64,000 bases of DNA from a candidate division WOR-3 bacterium (GCA_039801085.1 JBDRTY010000002.1:485548-549547); one strand, 5' to 3'. Positions 33,553 to 42,612 are shown, counted from the first letter of the stretch. The notes: generated by a model from the sequence alone, not told the origin. Program-made: numbers and translations.

Positions 33553-34437
33553 AATTCCTGATATCGTTCCGGCGCCGGACAGTGTTGACGGTCTTGACCG
33601 CGTTATAATCCAGGGAAGCCCAGAATGCAACCATTCGGCCATCGGGTCAGTTGCATATTGCAACCCATAGACCGTACTGCCGGAGCCGGTGAGACCGGCA
33701 GCCACCATTCCGCTTTCCAGCAACTGTTTTTTTATCTTCGCCAGTTCTGGATACCGGCGGAACACTACAGTTTCAAAACTGTTTCTAATCAGTTCTGCCA
33801 GTCCTGCCGGCTCTTTACGCCTTAATTTTAAGGCAATAATTTTAGGGCAAAATCTCCCGGTTGTCAATTTTTTCTTATGCCGGTCCAGTCTTTCATATGC
33901 CCAGCGTGTTGAGATCCCGAATCCTGGGCAATAGAGGACGATTCGGAGAGCCGGGAGAGTGAGCGGTCGGAGTTTCTCACCTCGCCCCCGGGCGACGCAG
34001 GGTTTAGGTTGAAGGAAAAAGGGGACATCGCTTCCCAGTTCCCGGGCAAGTCGAGTAAGCTGAGCGGGATTGAGTGGATGGTCAAAAAGATAATTCAGTC
34101 CGAGCAGGACCGTAGCGGCATTGGACGATCCGCCTCCCAGTCCTCCTCCCGGAGGGATGTTTTTCTTAATGAAAATTCTGCAGCCGCCGGAGATACCGGT
34201 TGCAGTAAAAAAAAGTCCGGCTGCCCGGTATGCCAGATTGGCTCTTTCAGGAATGTTCAGATTGATGCCCGTAGTTTTTACGCAAATTCCACCGCCTGTT
34301 TTTTCAAGCCGTATTCGATCCCCAAATTCCAGCGGTACCATGATCGTTACCAATTCATGGTAGCCATCGGCTCTTTTTCTTCCGACCCAGAGTCCGAGAT
34401 TGATTTTAGCCGGGGAATGGAGTCTGATTACTTTCAC
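33538..34437 (-). CDS. ispE: 4-diphosphocytidyl-2-C-methyl-D-erythritol kinase
   Basis: 299 residues, GHMP kinase. SPAKINLGLWVGRKRADGYHEL is the substrate/catalytic block, then KNIPPGGGLGGGSSNAATVL as the ATP glycine-rich loop and LTGSGSTVYGL near the end. Fourth step of the MEP pathway. The final four codons and the stop (33538-33549) fall inside tRNA-Gln. The start overlaps the esterase gene by 4 nt. Confidence 0.94.
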   Translation of the reverse strand: MKVIRLHSPAKINLGLWVGRKRADGYHELVTIMVPLEFGDRIRLEKTGGGICVKTTGINLNIPERANLAYRAAGLFFTATGISGGCRIFIKKNIPPGGGLGGGSSNAATVLLGLNYLFDHPLNPAQLTRLARELGSDVPFFLQPKPCVARGRGEKLRPLTLPALRIVLYCPGFGISTRWAYERLDRHKKKLTTGRFCPKIIALKLRRKEPAGLAELIRNSFETVVFRRYPELAKIKKQLLESGMVAAGLTGSGSTVYGLQYATDPMAEWLHSGLPWIITRSRPSTLSGAGTISGIWGVV

Positions 34438-36935
34438 TTTTCGACAAAGCAGGAGGCCGGTTCAATCTGCCAGTCGGACGAAAAAAACCCCGCAGCCCGG
34501 ACACCATTCCATCCGAACCGGCGGACCCGGCGGTCAAAAATAATGAAATCCGGAATTGCTGTTCCGGAACCGATCAGGTTCCAGAAAAGGGACAGTTTCG
34601 TGGCGGAAGAGTCGGTCCCGAAACGGCAGAGGACGAGCTGCTGGGGATTGAGAGGGTTGGGATAGGTAACAATTGCCGCCAGACTTTCTCCCAGATCGAC
34701 GTGGTTGAACAGCATCCTTCCATTTTTAATCCGGATTGGCAGACTCCGACCGATTCGGGCGGTTTGGATATTATCTTCATCTGAACCCAGCAGTACAAGG
34801 TTGCGATTTGATGGCAGCAGTTCAGTGTCGGCGTAAACTTCAGTTGTGCCATTGGCAATGAGCCACCAGCGTAATCCTTCCTGAACTGCGCTGTGGTGCA
34901 AAAATGGCGTCAGGTCAGGATTTCGGGTGCCGTAAACAATTGCAAACGGAGAAAAAAGTACCTCTTTTGCCGGACCGTAAAGCCCGGGTTTTTTAGAGGT
35001 GATCGAGCCTTTCCGGCATATTCCTGGATGCCAGCCATTTTTGTCCCGGTGCAGAGTGATATCTTTGCCGGAGATTGGTAAATCTAATTCCTGGCCATCG
35101 ATTTTCACCCGGAGCCGGCTGCCGGCTATTTTCAGCTTTTTCTGATCAATCGTCAGCTGGGTAATGTTAACAGTGGAGATTTTCAGGGTTGAGTCGATCA
35201 GCGTTGCTTCGATGAATGCATCGCGGCCCACAACCGCCACCCGGTCGATTCTCACCCAGTAGGCTTTTCCTGAGTGATTGATATCAGCGGTCCGGAAACG
35301 GATGTACCTGGGAGTGTTCTGCCTTTTCCTGGTTTTCAGAAAAGTCATTAGTTGTCCGTCGTCTACGCAGACCGTGCCGTCAGGATAGTTCCACCAGTGT
35401 TTCACACCCGGAACTTCCTTATACACATATTCATATCCCAGACTTTTAAGCCAGAGTGCGAATGTCCGGCCATGAATTGGTGGCACGTTGTCATCCTCGC
35501 TGCCATGAAGGATGAACACCGGCAGGTTGCAGGCGTTTTCTAAAAATGCTGGTGTATTGTCCGGCCGGGCAGCCATTTCCCGAATTGCCAGTTTCGATGG
35601 TTCTGCAAAGATAATGCTACGCTGCAGGAAGTTGGGGACATAAAGCGGGAAAGAGGGCCAGCCGGCTGCCGGTGCAATTGCAGCAAAAAGATCAGGGTGG
35701 GTCAGTCCGATATGCCAGGTTCCGTGGCCGCCCATTGAATGGCCGGTAAGATAGATGCGGTCCGGATCAACCGGCAGCGAGTTGCAGGCCTCCTTCAGTA
35801 CTTCAATTGCATCCAGCCTTCCCCAGTCCTGCCAGTCAAACCCGTATGGTCGGCGATTGGTCGGGCAGACGACAAATGCCCAGTCCTTGGGCTGGAAACA
35901 TTCTGCCAGCCCGCTGGCCTCAACGCCTGCGCCGTGCAGGGAGAGTATTAATCCGTAATTTTGTGCCGGGTCGTAGTTTGAGGGATAGAGAATTGCGTAG
36001 TACTGGCAGGAGGAGTCGATTCGGGAAACAAAAGTCCGTTTGTGCGGCTGGTTGATCCGTCGGGAGCGTAAAAGTGTTGTCTCGGAAAGTTCAAAATCTG
36101 CCCATTTCACAGTGAGTACTAATTTATAACCTGAGGTGTCGTAAGGCAGAGCCGGAATTCGGACAAAGATTGCCGGTTTTTTAACACCAAGAGCCGGAAT
36201 GCGGTCAATAATTGTATCGGCGATCAGAAAGGTATCGATTTTCATTTTCAGTATTACATGATTAAACATTTCCGCGGTTGTATTGAGGAGCGGGATACCG
36301 AACCAAACGGTCAGTGCCGAGTCGGCGATCAGATCCGGAGCGGTGATATCCTGAGTTACTGGTATCAGCGGAGCGGGTACGGGTAGAAGCATAAATCGCA
36401 CCTGCTGATCTCCATAGCCGGAGAGGCGCAGGATGACCCGGTTGATGCCGGAGTCGATGATCACCGGCGTCCGGAACCAGTTGTTACCATAGATATCTCC
36501 CAGATAAGTTTTTCCATTGAGCAGGAAGCTGCCGATTCTTGTGGCTGCTGCCAGCGCCCGTGCCTGTCGGGGAGAATAGAATTCAGCATAGGCGTAGCCG
36601 ACGGCGACCAGACCGCTGATGCCATAATAATTCTGAATCGTATCCCACTGCACATCCGGATAATCGGTGCGGAACCAGCCATCGGCATCAGCGGTTACTT
36701 CACGCCAGATGGCAGTTCCCCCCAAGACCAGTCCGGATGGCAGGGATTCGCCGGCAACCGGTTTCAGCTGGGTCGGGTCGTCAATTACTTCCGTAATGCC
36801 TTCCCTTGTGCCCACTGAGAAGGGACCGCAGACCAGCCACCGGCTGATTTTAATTGTGTCAGCAATTGAGCCGGAAAGTTGATTGCCGACGGTCAAAACC
36901 AGGCAGAGGATCAGGCTGCCGATGGTCGTACTCAC
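34434..36935 (-). CDS. Secreted alpha/beta-hydrolase (prolyl-oligopeptidase/esterase type)
   Basis: 833 residues, GTG start 5 nt after a -10-like element. A signal sequence (SLILCLVLTVGNQLSGSIA) leads to a beta-rich N-terminal half, then a hydrolase domain with YGLILSLHGAGVEA, nucleophile Ser in YLTGHSMGGHGTW, acidic DDNVP in VFILHGSEDDNVPP and catalytic His in VPGVKHWWNYP. A beta-sandwich C-terminal region follows. It is first in the minus-strand growth cluster and overlaps ispE. Substrate unknown; peptidase or esterase. Confidence 0.83.
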   Translation of the reverse strand: MSTTIGSLILCLVLTVGNQLSGSIADTIKISRWLVCGPFSVGTREGITEVIDDPTQLKPVAGESLPSGLVLGGTAIWREVTADADGWFRTDYPDVQWDTIQNYYGISGLVAVGYAYAEFYSPRQARALAAATRIGSFLLNGKTYLGDIYGNNWFRTPVIIDSGINRVILRLSGYGDQQVRFMLLPVPAPLIPVTQDITAPDLIADSALTVWFGIPLLNTTAEMFNHVILKMKIDTFLIADTIIDRIPALGVKKPAIFVRIPALPYDTSGYKLVLTVKWADFELSETTLLRSRRINQPHKRTFVSRIDSSCQYYAILYPSNYDPAQNYGLILSLHGAGVEASGLAECFQPKDWAFVVCPTNRRPYGFDWQDWGRLDAIEVLKEACNSLPVDPDRIYLTGHSMGGHGTWHIGLTHPDLFAAIAPAAGWPSFPLYVPNFLQRSIIFAEPSKLAIREMAARPDNTPAFLENACNLPVFILHGSEDDNVPPIHGRTFALWLKSLGYEYVYKEVPGVKHWWNYPDGTVCVDDGQLMTFLKTRKRQNTPRYIRFRTADINHSGKAYWVRIDRVAVVGRDAFIEATLIDSTLKISTVNITQLTIDQKKLKIAGSRLRVKIDGQELDLPISGKDITLHRDKNGWHPGICRKGSITSKKPGLYGPAKEVLFSPFAIVYGTRNPDLTPFLHHSAVQEGLRWWLIANGTTEVYADTELLPSNRNLVLLGSDEDNIQTARIGRSLPIRIKNGRMLFNHVDLGESLAAIVTYPNPLNPQQLVLCRFGTDSSATKLSLFWNLIGSGTAIPDFIIFDRRVRRFGWNGVRAAGFFSSDWQIEPASCFVEK

Positions 36936-36940
36936 ATTAA

Positions 36941-36969
36941 ATGTTATCTGCCGGCATCCGGTCAGTCAA
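36941..36969 (-). promoter_or_regulatory. Predicted leaderless promoter of the esterase-to-cdsA cluster
   Basis: TTGACT (36969-36964), a 17-bp spacer, TAACAT (36946-36941), then 5 nt to the GTG. The out-of-frame ATG just before the GTG hits a stop at once, which supports the GTG. Confidence 0.5.
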
Positions 36970-36986
36970 TCAGGGCAGTGCCAATT

Positions 36987-37014
36987 TTGACCCTCTTTTT
37001 TTGCTCGTTATTAT
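36987..37014 (+). promoter_or_regulatory. Predicted leaderless promoter of the M20 peptidase gene
   Basis: TTGACC (36987-36992), a 16-bp spacer, TATTAT (37009-37014), then 6 nt to ATG at 37021. It is back-to-back with the esterase promoter in an 85-bp divergent gap. Confidence 0.6.
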
Positions 37015-37020
37015 TATTCA

Positions 37021-38262
37021 ATGTGGGGAAAATCAGCTTTTGAAAAAATCTGTCAAGAGATTGACCGTCTGGTACCGGCGATGATTGAAATGCAGAGCCG
37101 GTTGTGCGCTCTGCCGGCGATCAGTCCGAAGTCCGGGGGCGAAGGAGAAAAGGCACGGGCCGATTATTTCCGGGGTGTGCTGGAGTCGTGGGGACTGGCG
37201 GTTGAGGAGTTGCGGGCACCTGACCCGCTGGCACCCTGTGGCTATCGTCCGAACTTGATCGTCCGCCTTCCCCGGAAAAAATCCGGTCCGGTACTTTGGG
37301 TGATGACTCATCTGGATGTCGTTCCGCCCGGACCGCGCGAGTTATGGCAGTCTGACCCGTTTGTGGCGAGGGTTGAGGCAGACCGGATTTACGGTCGCGG
37401 TGTGGAGGATAATCAGCAGGAGATGGTAGCTTCAATTTTTGCCCTCCGGGCGCTGCTGAATCTCGGGCTTGTGCCCAGTCTGCCGGTGGCGCTGATGCTG
37501 GTAGCGGATGAGGAGACCGGTTCCGAGTTCGGGGTGGACTGGCTGCTGAAAAACTATCAGCTGTGCGCAGCGGATGATCTGGTAGTCGTTCCGGATGCGG
37601 GAAACGAGGACGGCACACTGCTGGAAATTGCCGAGAAGTCGATTCTCTGGCTGAAGTTCACAACCTACGGCAGGCAGGCACACGGTTCGACACCACATCA
37701 CGGCAATAACGCCCATCGTGCTGGCGCCTATCTGTTAGTCCGGCTCGACCAAAAGCTGCACGAACATTTCAATGCCCGGGATGAACTTTTCTCTCCGCCT
37801 TATTCCACGATTGAGCCGACGAAAAAGGAAACCAATGTTCCCAATATCAATACGATTCCGGGAGAGGATGTTTTTTACTTTGATATGCGGATTCTGCCCT
37901 GTTATCCTCTGGAATCAGTGATGGCGAAGGTCAAGGAGGTGGTCAGTGGTATTGAGCAGGAATTCAAGGTCAGGATCAGAGTTGATGTTGAACAGCAGGC
38001 ACAGGCGGCACCAGCAACTCCGCCGGATGCACCGGTTGTCCGGCTGCTTGCCGAAGCGGTGCGCACAGTTTACAAAAAAGAACCCTTTACTCGCGGTATC
38101 GGTGGCGGGACGGTGGCGGCGTTTTTCCGAAGGCAGGGGATTCCGGCAGTGGTCTGGGGCAGAAATGCCGGTCAGGCGCACAAACCCAATGAGTTCTGTC
38201 TGATTGAAAATATGGCTGGCAATGCCAAAGTTTATGCCTATCTGTATGGCAGCCAGGTATAG
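37021..38262 (+). CDS. M20-family metallopeptidase (ArgE/DapE/dipeptidase type)
   Basis: 413 residues. Metal motif VLWVMTHLDVVPPG, then VEDNQQEM, LVADEETGSEFGVD with the catalytic Glu, and VVPDAGN; dimerisation-domain block AHGSTPHHGNN; C-terminal RGIGGGTVAAFFR and AHKPNEF with metal-binding His. No signal peptide, so cytoplasmic. It probably hydrolyses acylated amino acids or dipeptides; the exact substrate is unclear. Own promoter, single gene. Confidence 0.88.
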   Translation: MWGKSAFEKICQEIDRLVPAMIEMQSRLCALPAISPKSGGEGEKARADYFRGVLESWGLAVEELRAPDPLAPCGYRPNLIVRLPRKKSGPVLWVMTHLDVVPPGPRELWQSDPFVARVEADRIYGRGVEDNQQEMVASIFALRALLNLGLVPSLPVALMLVADEETGSEFGVDWLLKNYQLCAADDLVVVPDAGNEDGTLLEIAEKSILWLKFTTYGRQAHGSTPHHGNNAHRAGAYLLVRLDQKLHEHFNARDELFSPPYSTIEPTKKETNVPNINTIPGEDVFYFDMRILPCYPLESVMAKVKEVVSGIEQEFKVRIRVDVEQQAQAAPATPPDAPVVRLLAEAVRTVYKKEPFTRGIGGGTVAAFFRRQGIPAVVWGRNAGQAHKPNEFCLIENMAGNAKVYAYLYGSQV

Positions 38263-38278
38263 GGCATTCTGGACCTGA

Positions 38279-38306
38279 TTGACTTTTCACAGATTTAAGT
38301 TAAGGT
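38279..38306 (+). promoter_or_regulatory. Predicted leaderless promoter of the 38313 gene
   Basis: TTGACT (38279-38284), a 16-bp spacer, TAAGGT (38301-38306), then 6 nt to ATG at 38313. Confidence 0.5.
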
Positions 38307-38312
38307 GGGGTA

Positions 38313-38684
38313 ATGGAACTGCGTTCCCCTGAGGAACTCCGTCAGTTTGTTGATCTGGACCGGGCAGAGGTGGTCGATGATCGGGCAAAGGGCGGTGAAG
38401 TAATTCTGATTCCGCTGGTCAACCCTTTTGCGCCGATTCCGGCACTGAGTGCAGTGGCGGACAATCTCAGCTGGTTTATGGAGCAGGTTACGGGCCGTGG
38501 TTATCAGAAGGCGGAGGAGGTTTATGATGTCGGGTTTATTGTCCGGGAGCCGGGGCATCAGGCATTCGGATTGAAGGTGAATGCTGAAAGCGGCGTGGTA
38601 GTGATTTCCCGGGTTTCGATTCTTGAGGACGAAACTGTCTTCCGCCGATACGTAAACTATTTGCGTACGGGCGTTTTTCTGTAA
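38313..38684 (+). CDS. Uncharacterised 123-residue protein
   Basis: I do not recognise the family. It is a small soluble alpha/beta protein with no signal or membrane segment. Conserved-looking stretches are GGEVILIPLVNPFAPIPAL and VVVISRVSILEDETVFRRYV. It has its own promoter with the start codon 6 nt after the -10. Its last 28 bp overlap the end of the convergent BatA-like gene. The codon pattern is like that of its neighbours. Confidence 0.65.
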   Translation: MELRSPEELRQFVDLDRAEVVDDRAKGGEVILIPLVNPFAPIPALSAVADNLSWFMEQVTGRGYQKAEEVYDVGFIVREPGHQAFGLKVNAESGVVVISRVSILEDETVFRRYVNYLRTGVFL

Positions 38685-40531
38685 CTCTCAAATCCGAGCA
38701 GGAGAAATTCCAGCGCAAGCAGGATCCCTGCGAAGTAGAGCAGCGGTCCGGTCAGTTCACCTGCAGAGTAAAGGCGGGGAGGGTAAATTTTGATTCCATT
38801 TCGAATCAGCGGTTCGAGCGGTGCCGGCGTCAGATCACCCTCCTCCGGCAGCGGATTGACGGCAAATTCGTAATACTGTCCATTTTCCAGCCGGTAAATT
38901 CCCGGAAGCCGGGTGTCGATGATCTTTACCACCGGTTTTATACCTCCGGGTTCAGGGAAAACCGTTTTTTCGCCAGCGGGCGTGAGCAGCCGCAACGGTT
39001 CGGCGTTATCAACTGCAAGTAGCACAGTGTCCCCGGTCTGCCATTCATTTTGGCGGTTTCTGCCGGTGAGGTATTTCAATGTCTGATACAGCAGGGGCAC
39101 AAATGCCGCCCGGTAAACCAGGTCGGTAGCCTCGGGAACAGGGGCGAATGTCCAGATGAGGAGATTTTTCTCGGGCAGCTCGATGACCAGCGGGTCCCGG
39201 CTGGCAAGCCGGATTAATGTTCTGCCACCTGTTATCCGGCTGTGATAATACACCCGCACAGCATTGAGGTCAACCGTTCGCAGACCTGAGAGCACCGGAT
39301 GGGTGGTGTCAACTTCTGCCGGGGTGATAAAGCCGAGATGACTCACCTGCCCTTCATACCTCAGGGGCAGCGGGATACTGCCATTGGTTAATGAAGGTGC
39401 GCAAAGCAAAGCTGAACCGCCGGAATTGAGATAGAAATCCAGGCGTTCCCAGTCAGCCGGCCGGAGTGCGCCGGCATCTGCTATTATGATTGTCTGATAT
39501 CGGGTAAGGTCGGTGCGTCTCAGTGCTGAAATATTGAGCAGGAGCGGTAGAAACTGCAGGGTGTCGGTGGCAAGCGCCAGCTGGAGATACTTTCCCTGGT
39601 TTTCCGCAGATACGAAAATCGGCACCGAAAGTCTGGAAGGGGTTGCAAGGGCAAAAAAACGCCGGTCGTCGAGCGTGAGAGAGTCGCTGGAGAGTTCGAC
39701 GATGCCCGAATAATGATGGCGGAGGTCAGAGGGAAGGGAAAATTCAGCAAATACTGCGGAGCGAGCGGGGATGTTTACTACTTTTTCTTCCTGGTAGCCT
39801 TCCAGTTTCAACCGGACGGTTCTGATTACCGGTGTCCTCCCGTAATTGAAGATACGGATTCTGAGCTGACGGCGGTCATATGTAATCCCGGTTATTCCCG
39901 CATTGTCGAATCTGTTACTGCCGAGATTGATGATCTGGAGCTGACCTCCGGGAATGGGAATATTTTCCGGCACTGCCCGCGCCTGGAGGTCGGTGATGGT
40001 TATAACCGGCATCGGGGTCTGACGATACAGCCCGGCGGCTCTGCTCAGCGCCGGCTCCAGTGTCGGGGCAAGGGCAGAGGCAGAGAGCGTGTCCAGAAGA
40101 GCGAGCAGTGTATTTCTGCCGCTGATCACCGTGTCGGGCTGACTGCTGAGTATCAGCATGGGCCGGGAGGAGCTGTGAATGATGCGGCGTGCCGACTCCA
40201 GTGCCTGCTGCCAGCGATTGCCATATGCCATGCTGTAGGAATGGTCAAGGATGAGTAGCATGCGGTCCGAGCCGAGCCGGAACGGGAGTCTGCTTTCAAG
40301 CCGCGGGCGGCTCAGTGCCAGCGGTATCAGGAGCAGAAAAAGAGTCCGGAGGACAAGCAGCAGAATTTCCCGGAGCCGGAACCAGGACCACCTTTCCCGG
40401 CGCACGCTTTCCAGCAGCGCCAGCGAGGGAAAACCCCGGCGCTGGAGCCGCAGCCGGGTAAAAATGTGGATCAGAACCGGGATCAGGCCCAGCGGCAGGA
40501 GCAGGAGAAAAGATGGGTAGAGAAACTGCAT
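38657..40531 (-). CDS. BatA/VWA-type N-terminal membrane protein
   Basis: 624 residues. The first about 80 residues match the BatA (aerotolerance regulator N-terminal) domain: FLYPSFLLLLPLGLIPVLIHIFTRLRLQRR, then LREILLLVLRTLFLLLIPLALSRPRLE, giving two helices. A von Willebrand-like fold follows with LILDHSYSMAYGN, a DxSxS-like metal motif in which the second S is Y-S-M. The C-terminal helix is near residues 600-620. It is paired with the DUF58 gene as in the BatABD/MoxR systems, but no MoxR ATPase is adjacent. Confidence 0.8.
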   Translation of the reverse strand: MQFLYPSFLLLLPLGLIPVLIHIFTRLRLQRRGFPSLALLESVRRERWSWFRLREILLLVLRTLFLLLIPLALSRPRLESRLPFRLGSDRMLLILDHSYSMAYGNRWQQALESARRIIHSSSRPMLILSSQPDTVISGRNTLLALLDTLSASALAPTLEPALSRAAGLYRQTPMPVITITDLQARAVPENIPIPGGQLQIINLGSNRFDNAGITGITYDRRQLRIRIFNYGRTPVIRTVRLKLEGYQEEKVVNIPARSAVFAEFSLPSDLRHHYSGIVELSSDSLTLDDRRFFALATPSRLSVPIFVSAENQGKYLQLALATDTLQFLPLLLNISALRRTDLTRYQTIIIADAGALRPADWERLDFYLNSGGSALLCAPSLTNGSIPLPLRYEGQVSHLGFITPAEVDTTHPVLSGLRTVDLNAVRVYYHSRITGGRTLIRLASRDPLVIELPEKNLLIWTFAPVPEATDLVYRAAFVPLLYQTLKYLTGRNRQNEWQTGDTVLLAVDNAEPLRLLTPAGEKTVFPEPGGIKPVVKIIDTRLPGIYRLENGQYYEFAVNPLPEEGDLTPAPLEPLIRNGIKIYPPRLYSAGELTGPLLYFAGILLALEFLLLGFESYRKTPVRK

Positions 40532-41427
40532 CAGTGGAGACGGCGCCGGCGTTCAAGATAAGTGAAGAGCGCCTCTTCAAATGGTGTAGCAGTGCTCAGT
40601 GACTGATAATCGACCCGGGTTTCGGCGCAAGCGCGCCGGAAGTATTCACACCGGCGGTTGAACCGGTCCTGATACTGGTACTGAATCTGCCGGGGATCAA
40701 CGGTGATTTCCTGTCCGGTTTCGAGGTCCCGGAGAAGAACCGGATTGCTGAAGCCAAGAGTTGCCTCATCGGGATGGAACAGGTGGAATACGAGCAGTTC
40801 ATGTTTGCGGGCACGGAAGTGGCGCAGTGCGGCAACAACTGCAGTCGCATCGTCCCAGAGGTCGGAGATGAGAATCACCAGTCCCCGGCGCCGGATGCGT
40901 TCGGCAAGCTCATGAAGGGTTGTGCTGATATCGGTTTCCCCCCCAGGTTTCAGGTTTTCCAGCTCCCGGAAGAGTACCCGGAGATGGGCGCCGGTGGCAC
41001 GGGGCGGGATGTAGCGATCGATCTTCCCCGAGAAGGTGACAAGTCCGGTTGAGTCCTTCTGCCGGTTGAGGAGCAGAGCAAGGCTGGCAGCCAGCCACCG
41101 GCCGTAATCCAGTTTGGTGTAACCTGTCGCCGGATAGTTCATTGAGGCGGAGGCATCCAGGACGAGATAGGCACGGAGGTTGGTCTCCTCCTCGTACTCG
41201 CGGACAAAGAACCGTCCGGTCCGGCCATAGACCCGCCAGTCGATCCGTTTGAGTTCATCGCCGGGCATATATTGACGATACTCGGCAAATTCTACTGAGA
41301 AACCCTTGTAAGGGGAGCGGTGCAGACCGCTGAGAAACCCTTCAACAACGAGCCGAGCCTTGAAATCAATTCCCTTGAGCCGGGCGATCAGTTCCGGTTT
41401 GAGCAGTGATGTCCCTGATGGTCTCAT
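40531..41427 (-). CDS. DUF58 domain protein (VWA-related)
   Basis: 298 residues from ATG at 41427. Signature IARLKGIDFKARLVVEGFLSGLHRSPYKGFSVEFAEYR with MPGDELKRIDWRVYGRTGRFFVREYEEETNL; then LVLDASASMNY, the VWA MIDAS-like DxSxS. Usually the partner of a MoxR ATPase and a BatA-type protein. The start I chose lies 5 nt after a predicted -10. It ends 1 nt into the BatA-like gene. Confidence 0.88.
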   Translation of the reverse strand: MRPSGTSLLKPELIARLKGIDFKARLVVEGFLSGLHRSPYKGFSVEFAEYRQYMPGDELKRIDWRVYGRTGRFFVREYEEETNLRAYLVLDASASMNYPATGYTKLDYGRWLAASLALLLNRQKDSTGLVTFSGKIDRYIPPRATGAHLRVLFRELENLKPGGETDISTTLHELAERIRRRGLVILISDLWDDATAVVAALRHFRARKHELLVFHLFHPDEATLGFSNPVLLRDLETGQEITVDPRQIQYQYQDRFNRRCEYFRRACAETRVDYQSLSTATPFEEALFTYLERRRRLH

Positions 41428-41432
41428 ATAAC

Positions 41433-41462
41433 AGTTTACCAGCATAACCGGTATGCTGTCAA
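41433..41462 (-). promoter_or_regulatory. Predicted promoter of DUF58-BatA-like genes
   Basis: TTGACA (41462-41457), an 18-bp spacer, TAAACT (41438-41433), then 5 nt to the ATG at 41427. The spacer is longer than in neighbouring units, so confidence is lower. Confidence 0.4.
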
Positions 41463-41506
41463 ATACCAGTCCGGATACTGTATTTCGCATTTATGGAAGA
41501 AAAAAC

Positions 41507-41736
41507 TTGACAGCGGTCGGCAAAACTGTATTATAATAACGAGCAGCGACTGTGGCTTTGGGGTTCGGTTGCAGAGCTTATATTAAGCTTTAGATTCAGA
41601 ATACCCGGATAGCAGGGGCTCAACAGTCAGAGGCTGCGACGCATCAGAAAATAAAGTGGTTTGTTTCCTGTTGCAGAAACAGCAGTAATTGCTAATTAAA
41701 AGGCAGAAACTGCCGGATGAGCAGGAGGAGGTCAGA
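41507..41736 (+). promoter_or_regulatory. Promoter plus about 190-nt structured leader of the GNAT gene
   Basis: TTGACA (41507-41512) with TATTAT at 41529-41534 (16-bp spacer), or TATAAT at 41532-41537 (19). The leader holds two small perfect hairpins, TGTTTC pairing with GAAACA and GGCAG pairing with CTGCC, just upstream of AGGAGG and the start codon. This is the longest 5' leader of the window and may control translation. Confidence 0.55.
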
Positions 41737-42564
41737 ATGGCAATGAGAGCCGAACTGGATAACGGCGTGCTGGTCCGACCGAGAACCGGACCGGCTGCCG
41801 GATTCATCTGGGACCCGGTCAAGATCGGTCCCAGTTTTGAGTGGCTTGACCACGACACGATCCGCGTGCTTGAGGGCGGGCTCGCGGGCAAAATCCTCGG
41901 CGTCCGGACCGAGCTGATGGCTAATAATGCCGCCTGCAGTCTTCAGGATCAGGGCCGGCTGATCGGAACGGTCTCAATTGAACGCAATCCGCCGGGCAAG
42001 GGAATTATCCTCTGGGATGCTCAGGTGCATCCTCAGTACCGGCGCAACGGGCTGGCAGCGATCATGACCTGGATCATCTTCCGGGAGCTTTTGCTCAATC
42101 AGACGGTAGCGACATTCAGAATCCGGATGGTCCGTTCGCTCAAGGCGGGCGCGAATGGGGTTGAACTGCAGAATGTCGGTATGGGGGTGATTGCAGTGCG
42201 TCTGGGATTCACGCCCGAGCTGAACCTGGAGCGGACGATTCGAGGGGATAACATCACCGAGATTGAGGCGATGCCGGCGGTTAATGGCAGTCCGCCCGCA
42301 CTGAAGATCGGCCTGCGCCATGACCCGTTCATGCTCGTTGCCTTTGTGCTCAGCCCGGACACGATGAAGCCGACCAATGACTTTCGCACCTATCTTGAAA
42401 TCAAGAACAACACCTTCATCATCCATGAGTGGGCAGAGAAAGGTCTGCTGGTGGTCAACGGCAACTATCTCCTGCGGACACCCCAGATCAACCATTTTGT
42501 CAACCGGATTGCGGTTGACGAGGCAGAGGCGCTCATCTTCAGAAACAAAATCCGCGGAGTATAA
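41737..42564 (+). CDS. GNAT-family N-acetyltransferase with extra C-terminal domain
   Basis: 275 residues from ATG at 41737, preceded by a full AGGAGG. The GNAT core shows a beta strand then DAQVHPQYRRNGLAAIMTW, the acetyl-CoA pyrophosphate loop (V.P.YRRNGLA). About 110 C-terminal residues are extra, with HDPFMLVAFVLSPDTMKP and HEWAEKGLLVV. The acetylation target is unknown. It has a long leader, unlike most neighbours. Alone in its unit. Confidence 0.8.
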   Translation: MAMRAELDNGVLVRPRTGPAAGFIWDPVKIGPSFEWLDHDTIRVLEGGLAGKILGVRTELMANNAACSLQDQGRLIGTVSIERNPPGKGIILWDAQVHPQYRRNGLAAIMTWIIFRELLLNQTVATFRIRMVRSLKAGANGVELQNVGMGVIAVRLGFTPELNLERTIRGDNITEIEAMPAVNGSPPALKIGLRHDPFMLVAFVLSPDTMKPTNDFRTYLEIKNNTFIIHEWAEKGLLVVNGNYLLRTPQINHFVNRIAVDEAEALIFRNKIRGV

Positions 42565-42612
42565 TTTTCTCCGGTAATTTCCGGATTGCTCCAGAATCGT
42601 TACCAATCAATC

